Part shown: positions 18,001-26,901 of the stretch, piece after piece
Layout of the letters: every line of letters starts with the position of its first letter
Position numbering within the stretch: position 1 is the first letter of the stretch
Assembly (NCBI GenBank): GCA_030425425.1
Contig: JAUIAO010000018.1
Location: 29,794 to 93,793, forward strand
Direction of reading: 5' to 3'
Source: Bacteroidia bacterium
GTDB taxonomy: Bacteria > Bacteroidota > Bacteroidia > Cytophagales > Cyclobacteriaceae
Length of the DNA: 64,000 nucleotides
Notes under the pieces: generated by a model
Database searches by the model: none
What the model was told of the DNA's origin: nothing
What the model saw: the letters and a program-made list of their open reading frames with translations, nothing else
Translations under genes and position numbers: made by a program

Positions 18001-18606
18001 ATGCAAGAGGTCGCAAATAAAAACATTACCGAAGAACAAATTCAAAAAGTCAAGTATTCTGATCTGGTTCGAAAAGATATTTTCAACAATGAATTTCTGC
18101 CTTATCTGGATGCTATGTACAATTTTGCTTATCGTCTGACATTCGATGAGGATGACTCAAAAGATCTTGTTCAGGACACATATATGAAGGCTTACAGGTT
18201 CATCAATAGCTTTCAGCGTGGTACCAATGCAAAAGCTTGGTTGTACAGAATTTTGAAAAACTCATTTATTAATGATTACAGAAAGAAGAGTAAGCAGCCA
18301 GCAAAAGTTGATTATCAAGAGGTAGAGAACTTCTACAATTCAGAAAATGTTGATGAGAATAAGACCGTCGATCTTAGAATTGATACTGTAAAGGATATGA
18401 TCGGAGATGAGGTGTCCAATGCACTAAATGCTCTGGCTGTAGATTTCAGAACGGTCATTATTCTATGTGATTTGGAAGGCTTTACTTATGAGGAAATGGC
18501 CAAAATACTGGACATCCCTATTGGTACGGTAAGATCCAGGTTACATAGAGCAAGAAACCTTTTAAAGGAAAAACTGAATACCTATGCCAAAAGCATGGGA
18601 TATTGA
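18001..18606 (+). CDS. ECF-type RNA polymerase sigma factor
   Basis: A 201-residue sigma-70 family protein with region 2 (FLPYLDAMYNFAYRLTFDEDDSKDLVQDTYMKAYR, about 33-67; AKAWLYRILKNSFINDYRKK) and region 4 helix-turn-helix (FTYEEMAKILDIPIGTVRSRLHRARNLLK, about 161-189). The absence of regions 1 and 3 marks it as an ECF factor. The next gene encodes a zinc-type anti-sigma protein 39 bp downstream, the normal partner arrangement. Its regulon is unknown. The downstream position of gmk and nadD suggests expression with housekeeping genes. Confidence 0.93.
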   Translation: MQEVANKNITEEQIQKVKYSDLVRKDIFNNEFLPYLDAMYNFAYRLTFDEDDSKDLVQDTYMKAYRFINSFQRGTNAKAWLYRILKNSFINDYRKKSKQPAKVDYQEVENFYNSENVDENKTVDLRIDTVKDMIGDEVSNALNALAVDFRTVIILCDLEGFTYEEMAKILDIPIGTVRSRLHRARNLLKEKLNTYAKSMGY

Positions 18607-18645
18607 TATTTTTGTTAATTGAGAAACTGAACCAAATCTAATTTC

Positions 18646-18909
18646 ATGTCTGCTAATTCTGAATCGAAACATTCTCCTTGTAAAGAATATGCTCAATGTC
18701 TTGAATACCTCCATTTAATGCTCGATAATGAAGCGACCAAAGAGCAGAAGACTTTTCTAATGGATCACATTGATAAGTGCATGGTTTGTTTTGAACAGTA
18801 CGAAGTTGAAAAGCAGTTGAGGTTATTAATCAAAACTGGAGTAACAAGTCAGCCGGTTCCAGTAGATTTGGCCAATCAAATCAAAAACAAAGTTTTTCAA
18901 TCTGCATAA
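18646..18909 (+). CDS. Zinc-finger anti-sigma factor (ZAS-like)
   Basis: An 87-residue protein carrying HIDKCMVC, the H-x3-C-x2-C motif of zinc-binding anti-sigma domains, with Cys residues upstream (CKEYAQC). It is short and has no membrane helix, so it resembles soluble ZAS proteins that bind their sigma factor in the cytoplasm. It directly follows the ECF sigma gene and precedes gmk by 2 bp, suggesting one operon. That it inhibits the adjacent sigma factor is inferred from pairing. Confidence 0.82.
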   Translation: MSANSESKHSPCKEYAQCLEYLHLMLDNEATKEQKTFLMDHIDKCMVCFEQYEVEKQLRLLIKTGVTSQPVPVDLANQIKNKVFQSA

Positions 18910-18911
18910 TT

Positions 18912-19481
18912 ATGGCTCAAGGCAAGGCGGTTATTTTTTGTGCTCCATCAGGGGCAGGCAAAACCACCATCGTAAAACACCTCATCGATAAAATTCCACA
19001 ATTAAAATTTTCTGTGTCGGCAACTACCAGACCCATGCGAGCGGGAGTTGAAAAAGATGGAAAAGATTACCATTTCTTGTCTTCTGAGCAATTTGAGGAT
19101 AAAATCCAAAATAATGAATTGCTCGAATGGGAGGAAGTCTATCAAGGAGTTCGTTACGGTACCTTGAAAGAAGAGGTAGATAGAATTTGGGACTCAGGAA
19201 ATCATGTAATATTTGATGTGGACGTGGAAGGAGGCCTTAAATTGAAAGCGGCTCTTGGAGATGATGCATTAGGCATTTTTGTGAGTGTGGAGAGTGTAGA
19301 GGTTTTAGCTGAACGTTTAAGAAATCGAAATACGGATAGCGAAGAATCATTGAACAAGCGTATTGCCAAAGCAGCTGAAGAAATGGCATATGCTCCAAAA
19401 TTTGATCAAATATTGATCAACAGTGATTTGAATGAGGCTTTTGAAAAGGCAGAAAGACTGGTTTTAGACTTTATAAAATGA
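18912..19481 (+). CDS. gmk: Guanylate kinase
   Basis: A 189-residue GMP kinase (ATP + GMP to ADP + GDP). The P-loop APSGAGKTTI (11-20), the GMP-binding block SATTRPMRAGVEKDGKDYHFL and the RNTDSEESLNKRI lid are characteristic, and the length is standard. Its stop overlaps the nadD start as ATGA, so the two are likely translationally coupled. Confidence 0.97.
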   Translation: MAQGKAVIFCAPSGAGKTTIVKHLIDKIPQLKFSVSATTRPMRAGVEKDGKDYHFLSSEQFEDKIQNNELLEWEEVYQGVRYGTLKEEVDRIWDSGNHVIFDVDVEGGLKLKAALGDDALGIFVSVESVEVLAERLRNRNTDSEESLNKRIAKAAEEMAYAPKFDQILINSDLNEAFEKAERLVLDFIK

Positions 19482-20053
19482 AAATTGGATTATTCTTTGG
19501 TTCTTTCAATCCGATACACATTGGTCATTTGATCATTGCCAATATCATCTATGAAGTGACCGAGCTCGAAGAAATTTGGTTCATTGTATCTCCTCAAAAC
19601 CCATTTAAAAGGAATAAAAATTTACTCCATGAATTTGATCGGTATGATCTGGTTCAGGCTGCAATAGGTGACGAATATCATTTCAGAGTATCTGACGTGG
19701 AGTTTAACATGCCCAAACCTAGCTATACGATCGATACGCTGGCGGTGCTATCCGATAAATATCCGGAGCACGATTTTAAGCTGATCATAGGAGAGGATAA
19801 TCTTGCATCTTTTCCAAAATGGAAAAATCATGAGGTGATTTTGGAAAATCATGGTTTGCTGGTGTACCCAAGACCAGACTCTAAGCCTACTGAGATGGAT
19901 CAGCACCCAAACGTAAAGTTTGTGGATGCGCCTAAAATGGATATTTCGGCAACATTGATTAGAAAAATGATAAAATCCGGCCACTCAGTCCGATATTTAT
20001 TACCAGATTCAGTAGCCGGATTAATTAAGTCAAGAAAATTTTTCCTGGAGTAA
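19478..20053 (+). CDS. nadD: Nicotinate-nucleotide adenylyltransferase
   Basis: A 191-residue NAD synthesis enzyme joining nicotinate mononucleotide to AMP. GLFFGSFNPIHIGHL is the nucleotidyltransferase HxGH signature and MDISATLIRKMIKSG the ISxTxIR motif. It overlaps gmk by 4 bp and ends 12 bp from the convergent frr gene, with no obvious terminator between. Confidence 0.95.
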   Translation: MKIGLFFGSFNPIHIGHLIIANIIYEVTELEEIWFIVSPQNPFKRNKNLLHEFDRYDLVQAAIGDEYHFRVSDVEFNMPKPSYTIDTLAVLSDKYPEHDFKLIIGEDNLASFPKWKNHEVILENHGLLVYPRPDSKPTEMDQHPNVKFVDAPKMDISATLIRKMIKSGHSVRYLLPDSVAGLIKSRKFFLE

Positions 20054-20065
20054 AAAGTTTGAACC

Positions 20066-20626
20066 TTATATGGTCATGATGTCTTTTTCTTTCGCATCCA
20101 TCATGTCATCCAATCTCTTAGTGTGATTATCCGTTAATTTCTGAACTTCATCCTCTGCAGATTTTACCATATCTTCAGCCACACCATCCTTCAGTAATTT
20201 TTTGAGGGAATCCATCACTTCTTTTCTTACGTTTCTGACGCTTATTTTACCATTTTCAATTTCTGCTTTTGCTTGTTTCACCAATGATAGTCGTCTTTCT
20301 TCAGTAAGCGGCGGAATATTAATTCTGATCAATTCACCATCATTTTGTGGATTGAATCCCAAATTTGAATTAATGATCATTCTTTCTATATCGGCAATCA
20401 TCTTTTTTTCAAAAGGTCTGATGCTGATCGTGCGGGCGTCTGGTGTTGTCACAGAAGCCACCTGATTGAGAGGAGTCATAGCTCCGTAATACTCAACAGA
20501 AAGTCCATCCAGCATTGAAGGAGTAGCTTTGCCTGCTCTGATTTTCGTCAATTCATGATTGGCATGTTCCACAGATTTATCCATCTGCTCATCAGCGTGC
20601 TCCAAATAAAAGTCTATATCTTCCAT
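20066..20626 (-). CDS. frr: Ribosome recycling factor
   Basis: A 186-residue three-helix-bundle protein that with EF-G splits post-termination ribosomes. The block TKIRAGKATPSMLDGLSVEYYGAMTPLNQVASV is diagnostic, and the length is the usual 185-187. It lies 4 bp after pyrH in the classic pyrH-frr pair on the reverse strand. Confidence 0.97.
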   Translation of the reverse strand: MEDIDFYLEHADEQMDKSVEHANHELTKIRAGKATPSMLDGLSVEYYGAMTPLNQVASVTTPDARTISIRPFEKKMIADIERMIINSNLGFNPQNDGELIRINIPPLTEERRLSLVKQAKAEIENGKISVRNVRKEVMDSLKKLLKDGVAEDMVKSAEDEVQKLTDNHTKRLDDMMDAKEKDIMTI

Positions 20627-20630
20627 CTTG

Positions 20631-21335
20631 TTATTTAATTAAGGTTCCTACTTCAGCCCCTTCTACAATGCTATGTAGATTGCCAGGCTTATTCATATCA
20701 AAGACGATGATAGGCAAGTTATTTTCCATACATAGGGTAAAAGCCGTCATGTCCATGATGCTTAATCCTTTTTCATAAGCTTCCTGGAAAGAAAGCTCTG
20801 AGTATTTGGTCGCGCTAGGATCTTTCTCAGGGTCGGCAGTATAAACACCATCTACTCTGGTTCCTTTTAGCACCACATCTGCTTCAACCTCTATTGCCCT
20901 CAGACTAGCTGTGGAATCAGTGGTAAAATATGGGTTACCAATTCCTGCACCGAAAATGACAATTCTACCTTTTTCTAAATGTCTGATTGCTCGCCTTCTT
21001 ATAAATGGTTCGCAAACTTGTTCCATTTTCAAACCCGACATTAGTCTGGTATACATTCCGTGTTTTTCCAATGCACTTTGCAAAGCCATCGCATTGATCA
21101 CGGTAGCAAGCATTCCCATATAATCACCTTGCACTCGATCTATACCTGATTTTTCTCCATCTACTCCTCTGAATATATTTCCCCCACCTATCACAATCGC
21201 CAATTCAAGACCCAGGTCATGAACCTTCTTTATCTCATTGGCATATTGCTCTAGTCTATTAGAGTCTATTCCATGTTGTTTTTCACCCATTAGGGCCTCT
21301 CCACTTAGCTTTAGAAGCAATCTCTTATATTTCAT
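20631..21335 (-). CDS. pyrH: Uridylate kinase (UMP kinase)
   Basis: A 234-residue amino-acid-kinase-fold enzyme phosphorylating [18 protein letters not shown] is the phosphate-binding start, followed by [11 protein letters not shown] and the [15 protein letters not shown] loop typical of bacterial UMP kinases. Length is standard. A -7-like TAATTTTG lies about 36 bp upstream, and frr follows directly. Confidence 0.97.
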   Translation of the reverse strand: MKYKRLLLKLSGEALMGEKQHGIDSNRLEQYANEIKKVHDLGLELAIVIGGGNIFRGVDGEKSGIDRVQGDYMGMLATVINAMALQSALEKHGMYTRLMSGLKMEQVCEPFIRRRAIRHLEKGRIVIFGAGIGNPYFTTDSTASLRAIEVEADVVLKGTRVDGVYTADPEKDPSATKYSELSFQEAYEKGLSIMDMTAFTLCMENNLPIIVFDMNKPGNLHSIVEGAEVGTLIK

Positions 21336-21370
21336 AATGTCTTTTCCGTTTGACAGAGCTTAAAATCGCA

Positions 21371-21378
21371 CAAAATTA
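21371..21378 (-). promoter_or_regulatory. Putative -7 element of pyrH-frr
   Basis: On the reverse strand TAATTTTG, 36-43 bp upstream of the pyrH start. No TTTG stands at the usual -33 distance, so this is a partial match. Confidence 0.35.
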
Positions 21379-21409
21379 AAAAGTTTATCCAACCAGTAAC
21401 GTTCGCAGC

Positions 21410-21904
21410 TTAAAAAGAAACAAGAACTTGATTTTTCTCAACATTCTGACCTTTGGAAACATGCACCTTTTCTATGGTCCCATTTACAGGCGACTTGATT
21501 GCGTTTTCCATTTTCATTGCTTCGAGAATCAAAATAATATCACCTTCCTGAATCTCTTGTCCTTCACTGACATTCACTTCTAAAATTGATCCAGGCATAG
21601 GAGCAGCAATCTCGTTGATGGTTTCTTCCAATGATATATCCATGCCCAATTCCTCAAGAATTTGAGCGATATGATCTTTTACCGATAGGTTAATGATGCG
21701 ACCATTAATCTTAATCTTGAGATTGTTCCCGTCTTTCTCCAACAGGTGTATATTGAATACCTTAGAATCTTTTATAAGTAGATACTCCTTTTCGTTGGTT
21801 TTAGTCAACTGATAATTCATCAAATGATTATCAATATACAATTCACCATTCTGTTCTGATAACTCTAAATTGGAAGAATCTTCAAAATCGATTTTGAGCT
21901 TCAT
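21410..21904 (-). CDS. Biotin carboxyl carrier protein of an acyl-CoA carboxylase
   Basis: A 164-residue protein with a C-terminal biotinyl domain carrying EAMKMEN; Lys131 is the expected biotin site. The N-terminal 85 residues form a beta-rich segment and a charged linker. The domain is like that of propionyl- or acetyl-CoA carboxylase carriers in Bacteroidota that are encoded apart from biotin carboxylase. Likely partners in this window are birA, which would biotinylate it, and the carboxyltransferase beta subunit at 62175. It lies 74 bp upstream of pyrH on the same strand, without a clear shared operon. Confidence 0.88.
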   Translation of the reverse strand: MKLKIDFEDSSNLELSEQNGELYIDNHLMNYQLTKTNEKEYLLIKDSKVFNIHLLEKDGNNLKIKINGRIINLSVKDHIAQILEELGMDISLEETINEIAAPMPGSILEVNVSEGQEIQEGDIILILEAMKMENAIKSPVNGTIEKVHVSKGQNVEKNQVLVSF

Positions 21905-22037
21905 TTTGTGGGTGTTTTGATCTCACCACTATATTAATCAATAAGCTGCTTAATTAATCTATAAAATACAGTTTGGCCCGTTAGAAATCTCTTGTAAAAA
22001 ATGAATTGAAAAACATTTAGAGATTTAAGAACAAAAA

Positions 22038-22068
22038 TTTGATTAAAATAAAAAAGCGTATAATTTTG
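22038..22068 (+). promoter_or_regulatory. Promoter of the tRNA-tuf unit
   Basis: TTTG at 22038-22041, a 19-bp spacer and TAATTTTG at 22061-22068. Transcription would begin about 22073, some 55 nt before tRNA-Tyr. The following bases (GCATTCCCTTTTTCGGG) resemble those after other strong promoters in this window. Confidence 0.75.
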
Positions 22069-22129
22069 CATTCCCTTTTTCGGGCAGTACCGAGGACGGG
22101 ATGTACTTTGAATCATTTATAATCTAGTT

Positions 22130-22212
22130 GGGGGGATACCAAAGCGGCCAACTGGGACGGACTGTAAATCCGTTGACTTATGTCTTCGCAGGTTCGAATC
22201 CTGCTCCCCCCA
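22130..22212 (+). tRNA. tRNA-Tyr (anticodon GTA)
   Basis: An 83-nt tRNA with a long variable arm, as expected for tRNA-Tyr. Acceptor GGGGGGA pairs with TCCCCCC, the anticodon GTA is at 22164-22166 between ACGGA and TCCGT stem halves, the T-loop is GGTTCGAATCC, and the discriminator is A. CCA is not fully encoded. It is the first gene of the tRNA-tuf unit. Confidence 0.95.
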
Positions 22213-22221
22213 CATATTCAA

Positions 22222-22294
22222 GCGGGTGTAGCTCAGTTGGTAGAGCGACAGCCTTCCAAGCTGTAGGTCGCGGGTTCGAGCCTCGTCACCCGCT
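22222..22294 (+). tRNA. tRNA-Gly (anticodon TCC)
   Basis: A 73-nt cloverleaf: acceptor GCGGGTG/CACCCGC, D-arm GCTCAGTTGGTAGAGC, anticodon TCC at 22255-22257 within ACAGC/GCTGT, T-arm with GGTTCGAGCC, discriminator T. It lies 9 bp after tRNA-Tyr. Confidence 0.95.
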
Positions 22295-22365
22295 CACCTT
22301 TTTTGGTGAGTCGTGATTCTTTGATTCTAAAGAATGTCTTGAATATATCCTTACATGTCCCATAA

Positions 22366-22437
<72 letters not shown>

Positions 22438-22534
22438 CATAATAAATATAGTTAAGTAAGGATTTTGTGATTGAACTGTATTTTGAATTATTATAACTAA
22501 TTAGGATTTTAAATTAAACCGAGGATTATCAGAC

Positions 22535-23722
22535 ATGGCTAAAGAAACCTTTGATCGTTCAAAACCGCACGTTAATATCGGTACTATTGGTCACGTTGAC
22601 CATGGTAAAACCACATTAACTGCTGCTATTTCAGAAGTACTTTCTTCAAAAGGTCTTGCAGAGAAAAAAGACTTTTCTGCAATTGACAATGCACCTGAAG
22701 AAAAGGAAAGAGGTATTACAATTAATACTTCACACATTGAGTACCAGACTGAGAACAGACACTATGCACACGTTGACTGTCCGGGTCACGCTGACTATGT
22801 AAAGAACATGGTTACTGGTGCTGCTCAGATGGACGGAGCGATCATCGTGGTTGCTGCGACTGATGGTCCAATGCCACAAACAAGAGAGCATATTCTATTA
22901 TCTCGTCAGGTAGGTGTACCTGCATTGGTTGTTTTCATGAATAAAGTTGACTTGGTAGATGATCCAGAACTACTTGAATTGGTAGAGATGGAAATTAGAG
23001 AGTTGCTTTCTGATTATGACTTCCCAGGAGATGACATTCCTGTAATCCAAGGTTCTGCATTGGGTGCGTTGAATGGCGAGCCTAAGTGGGTGGAAAAAGT
23101 AGAAGAGTTGATGTCTGCTGTTGATGAGTACATTCCGCTTCCAGAGCGTCTAATTGACAAAGATTTCTTGATGCCAGTTGAAGACGTATTCTCTATTACT
23201 GGTAGAGGTACTGTTGCTACAGGTAGAATCGAGAGAGGTGTTATCAACTCAGGTGATCCTGTAGACATTATTGGTATGGGAGCTGAAGGTTTGAAATCTA
23301 CAATTACTGGAGTAGAGATGTTCCGTAAGATTTTGGACAGAGGTGAAGCTGGTGATAACGTAGGATTGCTTCTAAGAGGTATCGAGAAGACTGAGATCAA
23401 AAGAGGTATGATCATCTGTAAGCCTGGTTCAGTAACTCCTCACGCTAAGTTCAAAGCAGAAGTTTACGTGTTATCGAAAGAAGAAGGTGGTCGTCACACT
23501 CCATTCTTCAACAAATATCGTCCGCAGTTCTACTTGAGAACTACAGACGTTACAGGTGAAATCAAACTTCCAGAGAATGTGGAAATGGTTATGCCTGGTG
23601 ATAACGTAACTATCGAAGTAAACTTGATCAACCCTGTTGCACTTGAAAAAGGATTGCGATTTGCAATCAGAGAAGGTGGTAGAACAGTAGGTTCTGGTCA
23701 GGTAACCGAGATTCTTGACTAA
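22535..23722 (+). CDS. tuf: Elongation factor Tu
   Basis: A 395-residue GTPase that delivers aminoacyl-tRNA to the ribosome. G1 [11 protein letters not shown]3 [12 protein letters not shown] and G4 NKVD are intact, followed by the two beta-barrel domains ending [15 protein letters not shown]. It is embedded between tRNA-Thr and tRNA-Trp, an arrangement found widely in Bacteroidota and Proteobacteria. A hairpin follows its stop. Confidence 0.98.
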   Translation: MAKETFDRSKPHVNIGTIGHVDHGKTTLTAAISEVLSSKGLAEKKDFSAIDNAPEEKERGITINTSHIEYQTENRHYAHVDCPGHADYVKNMVTGAAQMDGAIIVVAATDGPMPQTREHILLSRQVGVPALVVFMNKVDLVDDPELLELVEMEIRELLSDYDFPGDDIPVIQGSALGALNGEPKWVEKVEELMSAVDEYIPLPERLIDKDFLMPVEDVFSITGRGTVATGRIERGVINSGDPVDIIGMGAEGLKSTITGVEMFRKILDRGEAGDNVGLLLRGIEKTEIKRGMIICKPGSVTPHAKFKAEVYVLSKEEGGRHTPFFNKYRPQFYLRTTDVTGEIKLPENVEMVMPGDNVTIEVNLINPVALEKGLRFAIREGGRTVGSGQVTEILD

Positions 23723-23734
23723 TACATGAAAAGT

Positions 23735-23759
23735 AGCACTCATCCTAGTGGTGAGTGTT
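23735..23759 (+). terminator. Hairpin after tuf, possible partial terminator
   Basis: AGCACTCA (23735-23742) pairs with TGAGTGTT (23752-23759) with one G-T pair. The following ATTTGTTT is a poor T-tract, so termination would be incomplete. A new promoter begins immediately after. Confidence 0.45.
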
Positions 23760-23760
23760 A

Positions 23761-23792
23761 TTTGTTTATAAATATTGAATTATCTAGCTTTG
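23761..23792 (+). promoter_or_regulatory. Promoter of tRNA-Trp - secE - nusG - rpl unit
   Basis: TTTG at 23761-23764, a 20-bp spacer and TAGCTTTG at 23785-23792. The downstream GCTTTGCAG (from 23787) can pair with CTGCAAGC (23806-23813), so the promoter's -7 region and early transcript lie in an inverted repeat. Confidence 0.65.
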
Positions 23793-23819
23793 CAGTCCTT
23801 TTCGGGCTGCAAGCTATTT

Positions 23820-23892
23820 ACGGGTGTAGCTCAATTGGTAGAGTAGTGGTCTCCAAAACCATTGGTTGAGGGTTCGAGTCCTTCCACCCGTG
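23820..23892 (+). tRNA. tRNA-Trp (anticodon CCA)
   Basis: A 73-nt cloverleaf: acceptor ACGGGTG/CACCCGT, D-arm GCTCAATTGGTAGAGT, anticodon CCA in the GTGGT/ACCAT stem, T-loop GGTTCGAGTCC, discriminator G. It precedes secE by 17 bp. Confidence 0.95.
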
Positions 23893-23909
23893 CAAACAAG
23901 AATACAGAA

Positions 23910-24101
23910 ATGGATAAGTTAACAAGTTTCTTTAAAGAGGCGTATGACGAGTTACTTCACAAGGTAACATGGCCAAAATATTCAGAGCTACAGAATAGCA
24001 GTATTCTTGTATTAGTAGCTTCATTGATATTTGCCCTGATGATCGGACTTTTCGATTTTGGATTCGAAAATCTGATGGAGTGGTTTTATAAAGAATTCTA
24101 G
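23910..24101 (+). CDS. secE: Preprotein translocase subunit SecE
   Basis: A 63-residue protein from ATG 23910 (MDKLTSFFKEAYDELLHKVTWP). It has the conserved amphipathic helix with KVTWPKYSELQNSS and one transmembrane helix (about 31-53), the minimal one-helix SecE form. SecE clamps the SecY channel; secY is at 47904. The frame stays open upstream into tRNA-Trp, but the ATG at 23910 gives the normal size. It is followed 2 bp later by nusG. Confidence 0.95.
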   Translation: MDKLTSFFKEAYDELLHKVTWPKYSELQNSSILVLVASLIFALMIGLFDFGFENLMEWFYKEF

Positions 24102-24103
24102 AG

Positions 24104-24661
24104 ATGGCTGAGCTGAAGTGGTATGTGGTAAGGGCCATTAGTGGTCGTGAAAAGAAGGTGAAAAATTACCTTGAGCAAGAAATCTCTCGGAATGGAATTG
24201 ATGAATTAGTGCCTCAGGTGCTCATTCCTTCAGAAAAAGTTTATGAAATGAGGAATGGAAAAAAGCGTGTTCGTGAACGCAGTTTTTTTCCAGGATATAT
24301 TCTCATACAAGCTGATTTGACCAATGGTGAAACTCAGCATATAATAACCAACACACCAGATGTGATTGGTTTTCTTGGCGAAGGTTCTACCAGTGCTTCC
24401 AAGGATCCTGTACCACTCAGACAAAGTGAAGTGAACAGGATACTGGGTAGAGTCGATGAAGCTGAGGAATACGAGGAGAAACTCGATACACCTTATATTG
24501 TCGGTGAGACAGTAAAAGTAATGGACGGTCCGTTCAGTGGTTTTACTGGTACAGTAGAAGAGGTGTTTGAGGATCGCAAAAAGTTAAATGTTACAGTAAA
24601 AATTTTCGGAAGAAACACCCCTGTTGAATTGAATTACATACAGGTGGAAAAACAAGAATAA
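24104..24661 (+). CDS. nusG: Transcription termination/antitermination protein NusG
   Basis: A 185-residue NusG. It has the NGN domain ([32 protein letters not shown], ..GFLGEG) and a C-terminal KOW domain ([38 protein letters not shown]). It couples RNA polymerase with ribosomes or Rho. It sits in the universal secE-nusG-rplK order. Confidence 0.97.
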   Translation: MAELKWYVVRAISGREKKVKNYLEQEISRNGIDELVPQVLIPSEKVYEMRNGKKRVRERSFFPGYILIQADLTNGETQHIITNTPDVIGFLGEGSTSASKDPVPLRQSEVNRILGRVDEAEEYEEKLDTPYIVGETVKVMDGPFSGFTGTVEEVFEDRKKLNVTVKIFGRNTPVELNYIQVEKQE

Positions 24662-24665
24662 TCAA

Positions 24666-25109
24666 ATGGCTAAGGAAATAACAGGTTATTTGAAACTTCA
24701 GGTGAAAGGAGGCGCGGCTAATCCGTCTCCACCAGTAGGTCCTGCCTTGGGATCTAAGGGTCTGAACATCATGGAGTTTTGTAAGCAGTTCAATGCCAGA
24801 ACTCAGGATAAGCAAGGCCAGGTTCTTCCAGTATTGGTGACTATCTTTTCAGATAAGTCATTTGAATTTGTAATCAAAACACCTCCAGCTCCTGTCTTGA
24901 TATTGGAGGCTGCTAAGATCAAAAAAGGTTCTGCTGAACCTAACAGATCTAAGGTCGGTTCTATCAACTGGGATCAGGTGAAGGAGATTGCAGAGACAAA
25001 GATGCCAGATCTAAATGCTTTTAAGATTGAATCAGCAATGAAACAAGTTGCCGGAACAGCTAGAAGTATGGGAATCAAAGTTACAGGAAAAGCTCCTTGG
25101 AATAATTAA
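24666..25109 (+). CDS. rplK: 50S ribosomal protein L11
   Basis: 147 residues. [28 protein letters not shown] is the L11 N-terminal domain; the C-terminal RNA-binding domain ends [14 protein letters not shown]11 binds the GTPase-associated region of 23S rRNA. It precedes rplA by 10 bp. Confidence 0.98.
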   Translation: MAKEITGYLKLQVKGGAANPSPPVGPALGSKGLNIMEFCKQFNARTQDKQGQVLPVLVTIFSDKSFEFVIKTPPAPVLILEAAKIKKGSAEPNRSKVGSINWDQVKEIAETKMPDLNAFKIESAMKQVAGTARSMGIKVTGKAPWNN

Positions 25110-25119
25110 ACTGATAGAG

Positions 25120-25818
25120 ATGGGAAAATTGACGAAAAATCAAAAAAAGGCAGTTGAGTTAGTTGAACCTAACAAGGCTTATTCTCTAGAGGAGGCTGTA
25201 GAACTTATTAAGAAGATTACATTTACCAAATTTGATGCTTCTGTAGATCTTGATATTAGACTAGGAGTAGATCCACGAAAAGCTGACCAAATGGTTAGAG
25301 GTGTGGTTGCTCTTCCTAATGGTATCGGTAAAGAAGTGCGAGTATTGGTATTATGTACTCCTGATAAAGAGGCAGAAGCTAAAGAAGCTGGAGCAGATTA
25401 TGTTGGGTTGGATGATTTCATAGGAAAGATCGAAGGTGGTTGGACTGACGTAGATGTAATCATTACAATGCCTACCGTAATGGCGAAAGTAGGGCGTTTA
25501 GGTAGAGTATTAGGTCCAAGAGGTCTAATGCCGAATCCTAAATCAGGTACAGTGACAATGGATATTGGACAAGCTGTTAAAGAAGTAAAGGCAGGTAAAA
25601 TTGACTTTAAAGTAGATAAGACCGGAATCATTCACACTAGTATAGGTAAAGTGTCTTTTGAACAAGATAAGATTACTGAGAATGCTCTGGAAATGATTCA
25701 TACAGTTGCAAAACTGAAGCCTTCTTCTGCAAAAGGAACGTATTTCAAGTCTATTTCTATTTCTAGTACTATGAGTGCTGGGATTGATGTGGATAAAAGT
25801 AGTATCGCTGGACTATAA
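25120..25818 (+). CDS. rplA: 50S ribosomal protein L1
   Basis: 232 residues from ATG 25120 ([15 protein letters not shown]). Upstream in-frame codons overlap rplK and are not needed. The blocks [20 protein letters not shown] and [22 protein letters not shown] are diagnostic. L1 forms the ribosome stalk at the E site and often represses its own mRNA; no L1-binding leader is evident here. Confidence 0.97.
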   Translation: MGKLTKNQKKAVELVEPNKAYSLEEAVELIKKITFTKFDASVDLDIRLGVDPRKADQMVRGVVALPNGIGKEVRVLVLCTPDKEAEAKEAGADYVGLDDFIGKIEGGWTDVDVIITMPTVMAKVGRLGRVLGPRGLMPNPKSGTVTMDIGQAVKEVKAGKIDFKVDKTGIIHTSIGKVSFEQDKITENALEMIHTVAKLKPSSAKGTYFKSISISSTMSAGIDVDKSSIAGL

Positions 25819-25823
25819 TCGTT

Positions 25824-26351
25824 ATGACTAGAGAAGAAAAAGCACAAGTAATCGCTGGATTAACGGATAAGTTCCAGCAGACTGATCATTTCTACATAAC
25901 AGATACTTCTGGACTATCAGTTGCTGAGATCAACAAGTTCAGGGAGATGTGTTTCGAGAAAGGGATCGAATATAAAGTAATCAAAAACACTCTGATCAAG
26001 AAAGCTCTAGATAATCTAGATGCTGACTATTCTGAGCTTGATGAAGTTTTGAAAGGTTTTTCTGGTGTAATGTTCATCAATGAGAACGCCAATATGCCTG
26101 CAAAAGTCATCAAGGACTACAAAAAAGTAGATAAGGATCAGAGACCTAAGTTTAAGGCTGCTTCCATAGATTCAGATATATTCATTGGTGAGGATCAACT
26201 AGACGCATTAAGCAAGCTTAAGTCTAAGGATGAACTTATTGGTGAGGTTATCACATTACTTCAATCTCCTGCTAAAAATGTTGTATCTGCTCTACAGAGT
26301 GGTGGGGATACGCTTGCAGGTTTGATTAAAACACTTTCAGAAAGAGAATAA
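25824..26351 (+). CDS. rplJ: 50S ribosomal protein L10
   Basis: 175 residues with the L10 N-terminal domain (TDTSGLSVAEINKFREMCFEKGIEYKVIKNTL) and a C-terminal L7/L12-binding helix (LLQSPAKNVVSALQSGGDTLAGLIKTLSE). It follows rplA by 5 bp, so there is no room for the long L10 leader known in Proteobacteria. Confidence 0.97.
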   Translation: MTREEKAQVIAGLTDKFQQTDHFYITDTSGLSVAEINKFREMCFEKGIEYKVIKNTLIKKALDNLDADYSELDEVLKGFSGVMFINENANMPAKVIKDYKKVDKDQRPKFKAASIDSDIFIGEDQLDALSKLKSKDELIGEVITLLQSPAKNVVSALQSGGDTLAGLIKTLSERE

Positions 26352-26380
26352 GATTTTAACAAAATTAATTACAAACAAAA

Positions 26381-26761
26381 ATGGCAGATTTAAAAGATTT
26401 CGCTGAACAGCTAGTAAACCTAAGTGTAAAGGAGGTAAATGAACTAGCTACAATTTTAAAAGATGAATATGGTATCGAACCAGCAGCTGCAGCGGCTCCA
26501 GTAATGGTAGCAGGCGGTGGAGCTGAAGGTGGCGATGCTGCTGAAGAAAAATCATCTTTCGATGTAGTTCTTAAATCAGCAGGTGCTGCTAAGCTAGCAG
26601 TAGTAAAAGCTGTTAAGAGCCTTACAGGATTAGGACTTAAAGAAGCGAAAGAACTTGTTGACGGTGCGCCAAGCAACGTTAAAGAAGGAGTAGCTAAAGA
26701 TGAAGCTGAAGCACTGAAGAAAGAGCTTGAAGAAGCTGGTGCCGAAGTTGAATTGAAATAA
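26381..26761 (+). CDS. rplL: 50S ribosomal protein L7/L12
   Basis: 126 residues: an N-terminal dimerisation helix region, an Ala/Gly-rich hinge (about 35-53) and the C-terminal factor-binding domain ([35 protein letters not shown]). It recruits elongation-factor GTPases. A long hairpin separates it from rpoB. Confidence 0.98.
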   Translation: MADLKDFAEQLVNLSVKEVNELATILKDEYGIEPAAAAAPVMVAGGGAEGGDAAEEKSSFDVVLKSAGAAKLAVVKAVKSLTGLGLKEAKELVDGAPSNVKEGVAKDEAEALKKELEEAGAEVELK

Positions 26762-26786
26762 TTGATTACAAATCAACTAAGGTAAT

Positions 26787-26840
26787 AGGCCTGGCTCCCA
26801 CCTACTCAAGATTTTTGAGAAGGCGAGGGATCAGGTCTTT
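26787..26840 (+). promoter_or_regulatory. Long hairpin between rplL and rpoB, putative attenuator or processing site
   Basis: AGGCCTG (26787-26793) pairs with CAGGTCT (26832-26838); TCCC pairs with GGGA, CCT with AGG, and CTCAA with TTGAG at the tip. Only about four T follow, so partial termination or RNase III processing is more likely than full termination. This is the place of the rpoBC attenuator in other bacteria. The stretch 26841-26901 shows no other feature. Confidence 0.5.
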
Positions 26841-26901
26841 TGCTGTTTGTATCAACTTCTGACAGTTTTTGATCCTTATTTAGAACTTAAACAATTGAGC
26901 C

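Noticed and set aside
22438..22534. Separate promoter for tuf
   Set aside because: TATTTTG in this gap is one base short of the TAnnTTTG form and badly spaced from TTTTG; co-transcription from the tRNA promoter is more likely.
25819..25823. L10/L12 autoregulatory leader before rplJ
   Set aside because: Only 5 bp separate rplA and rplJ, so there is no leader to fold.
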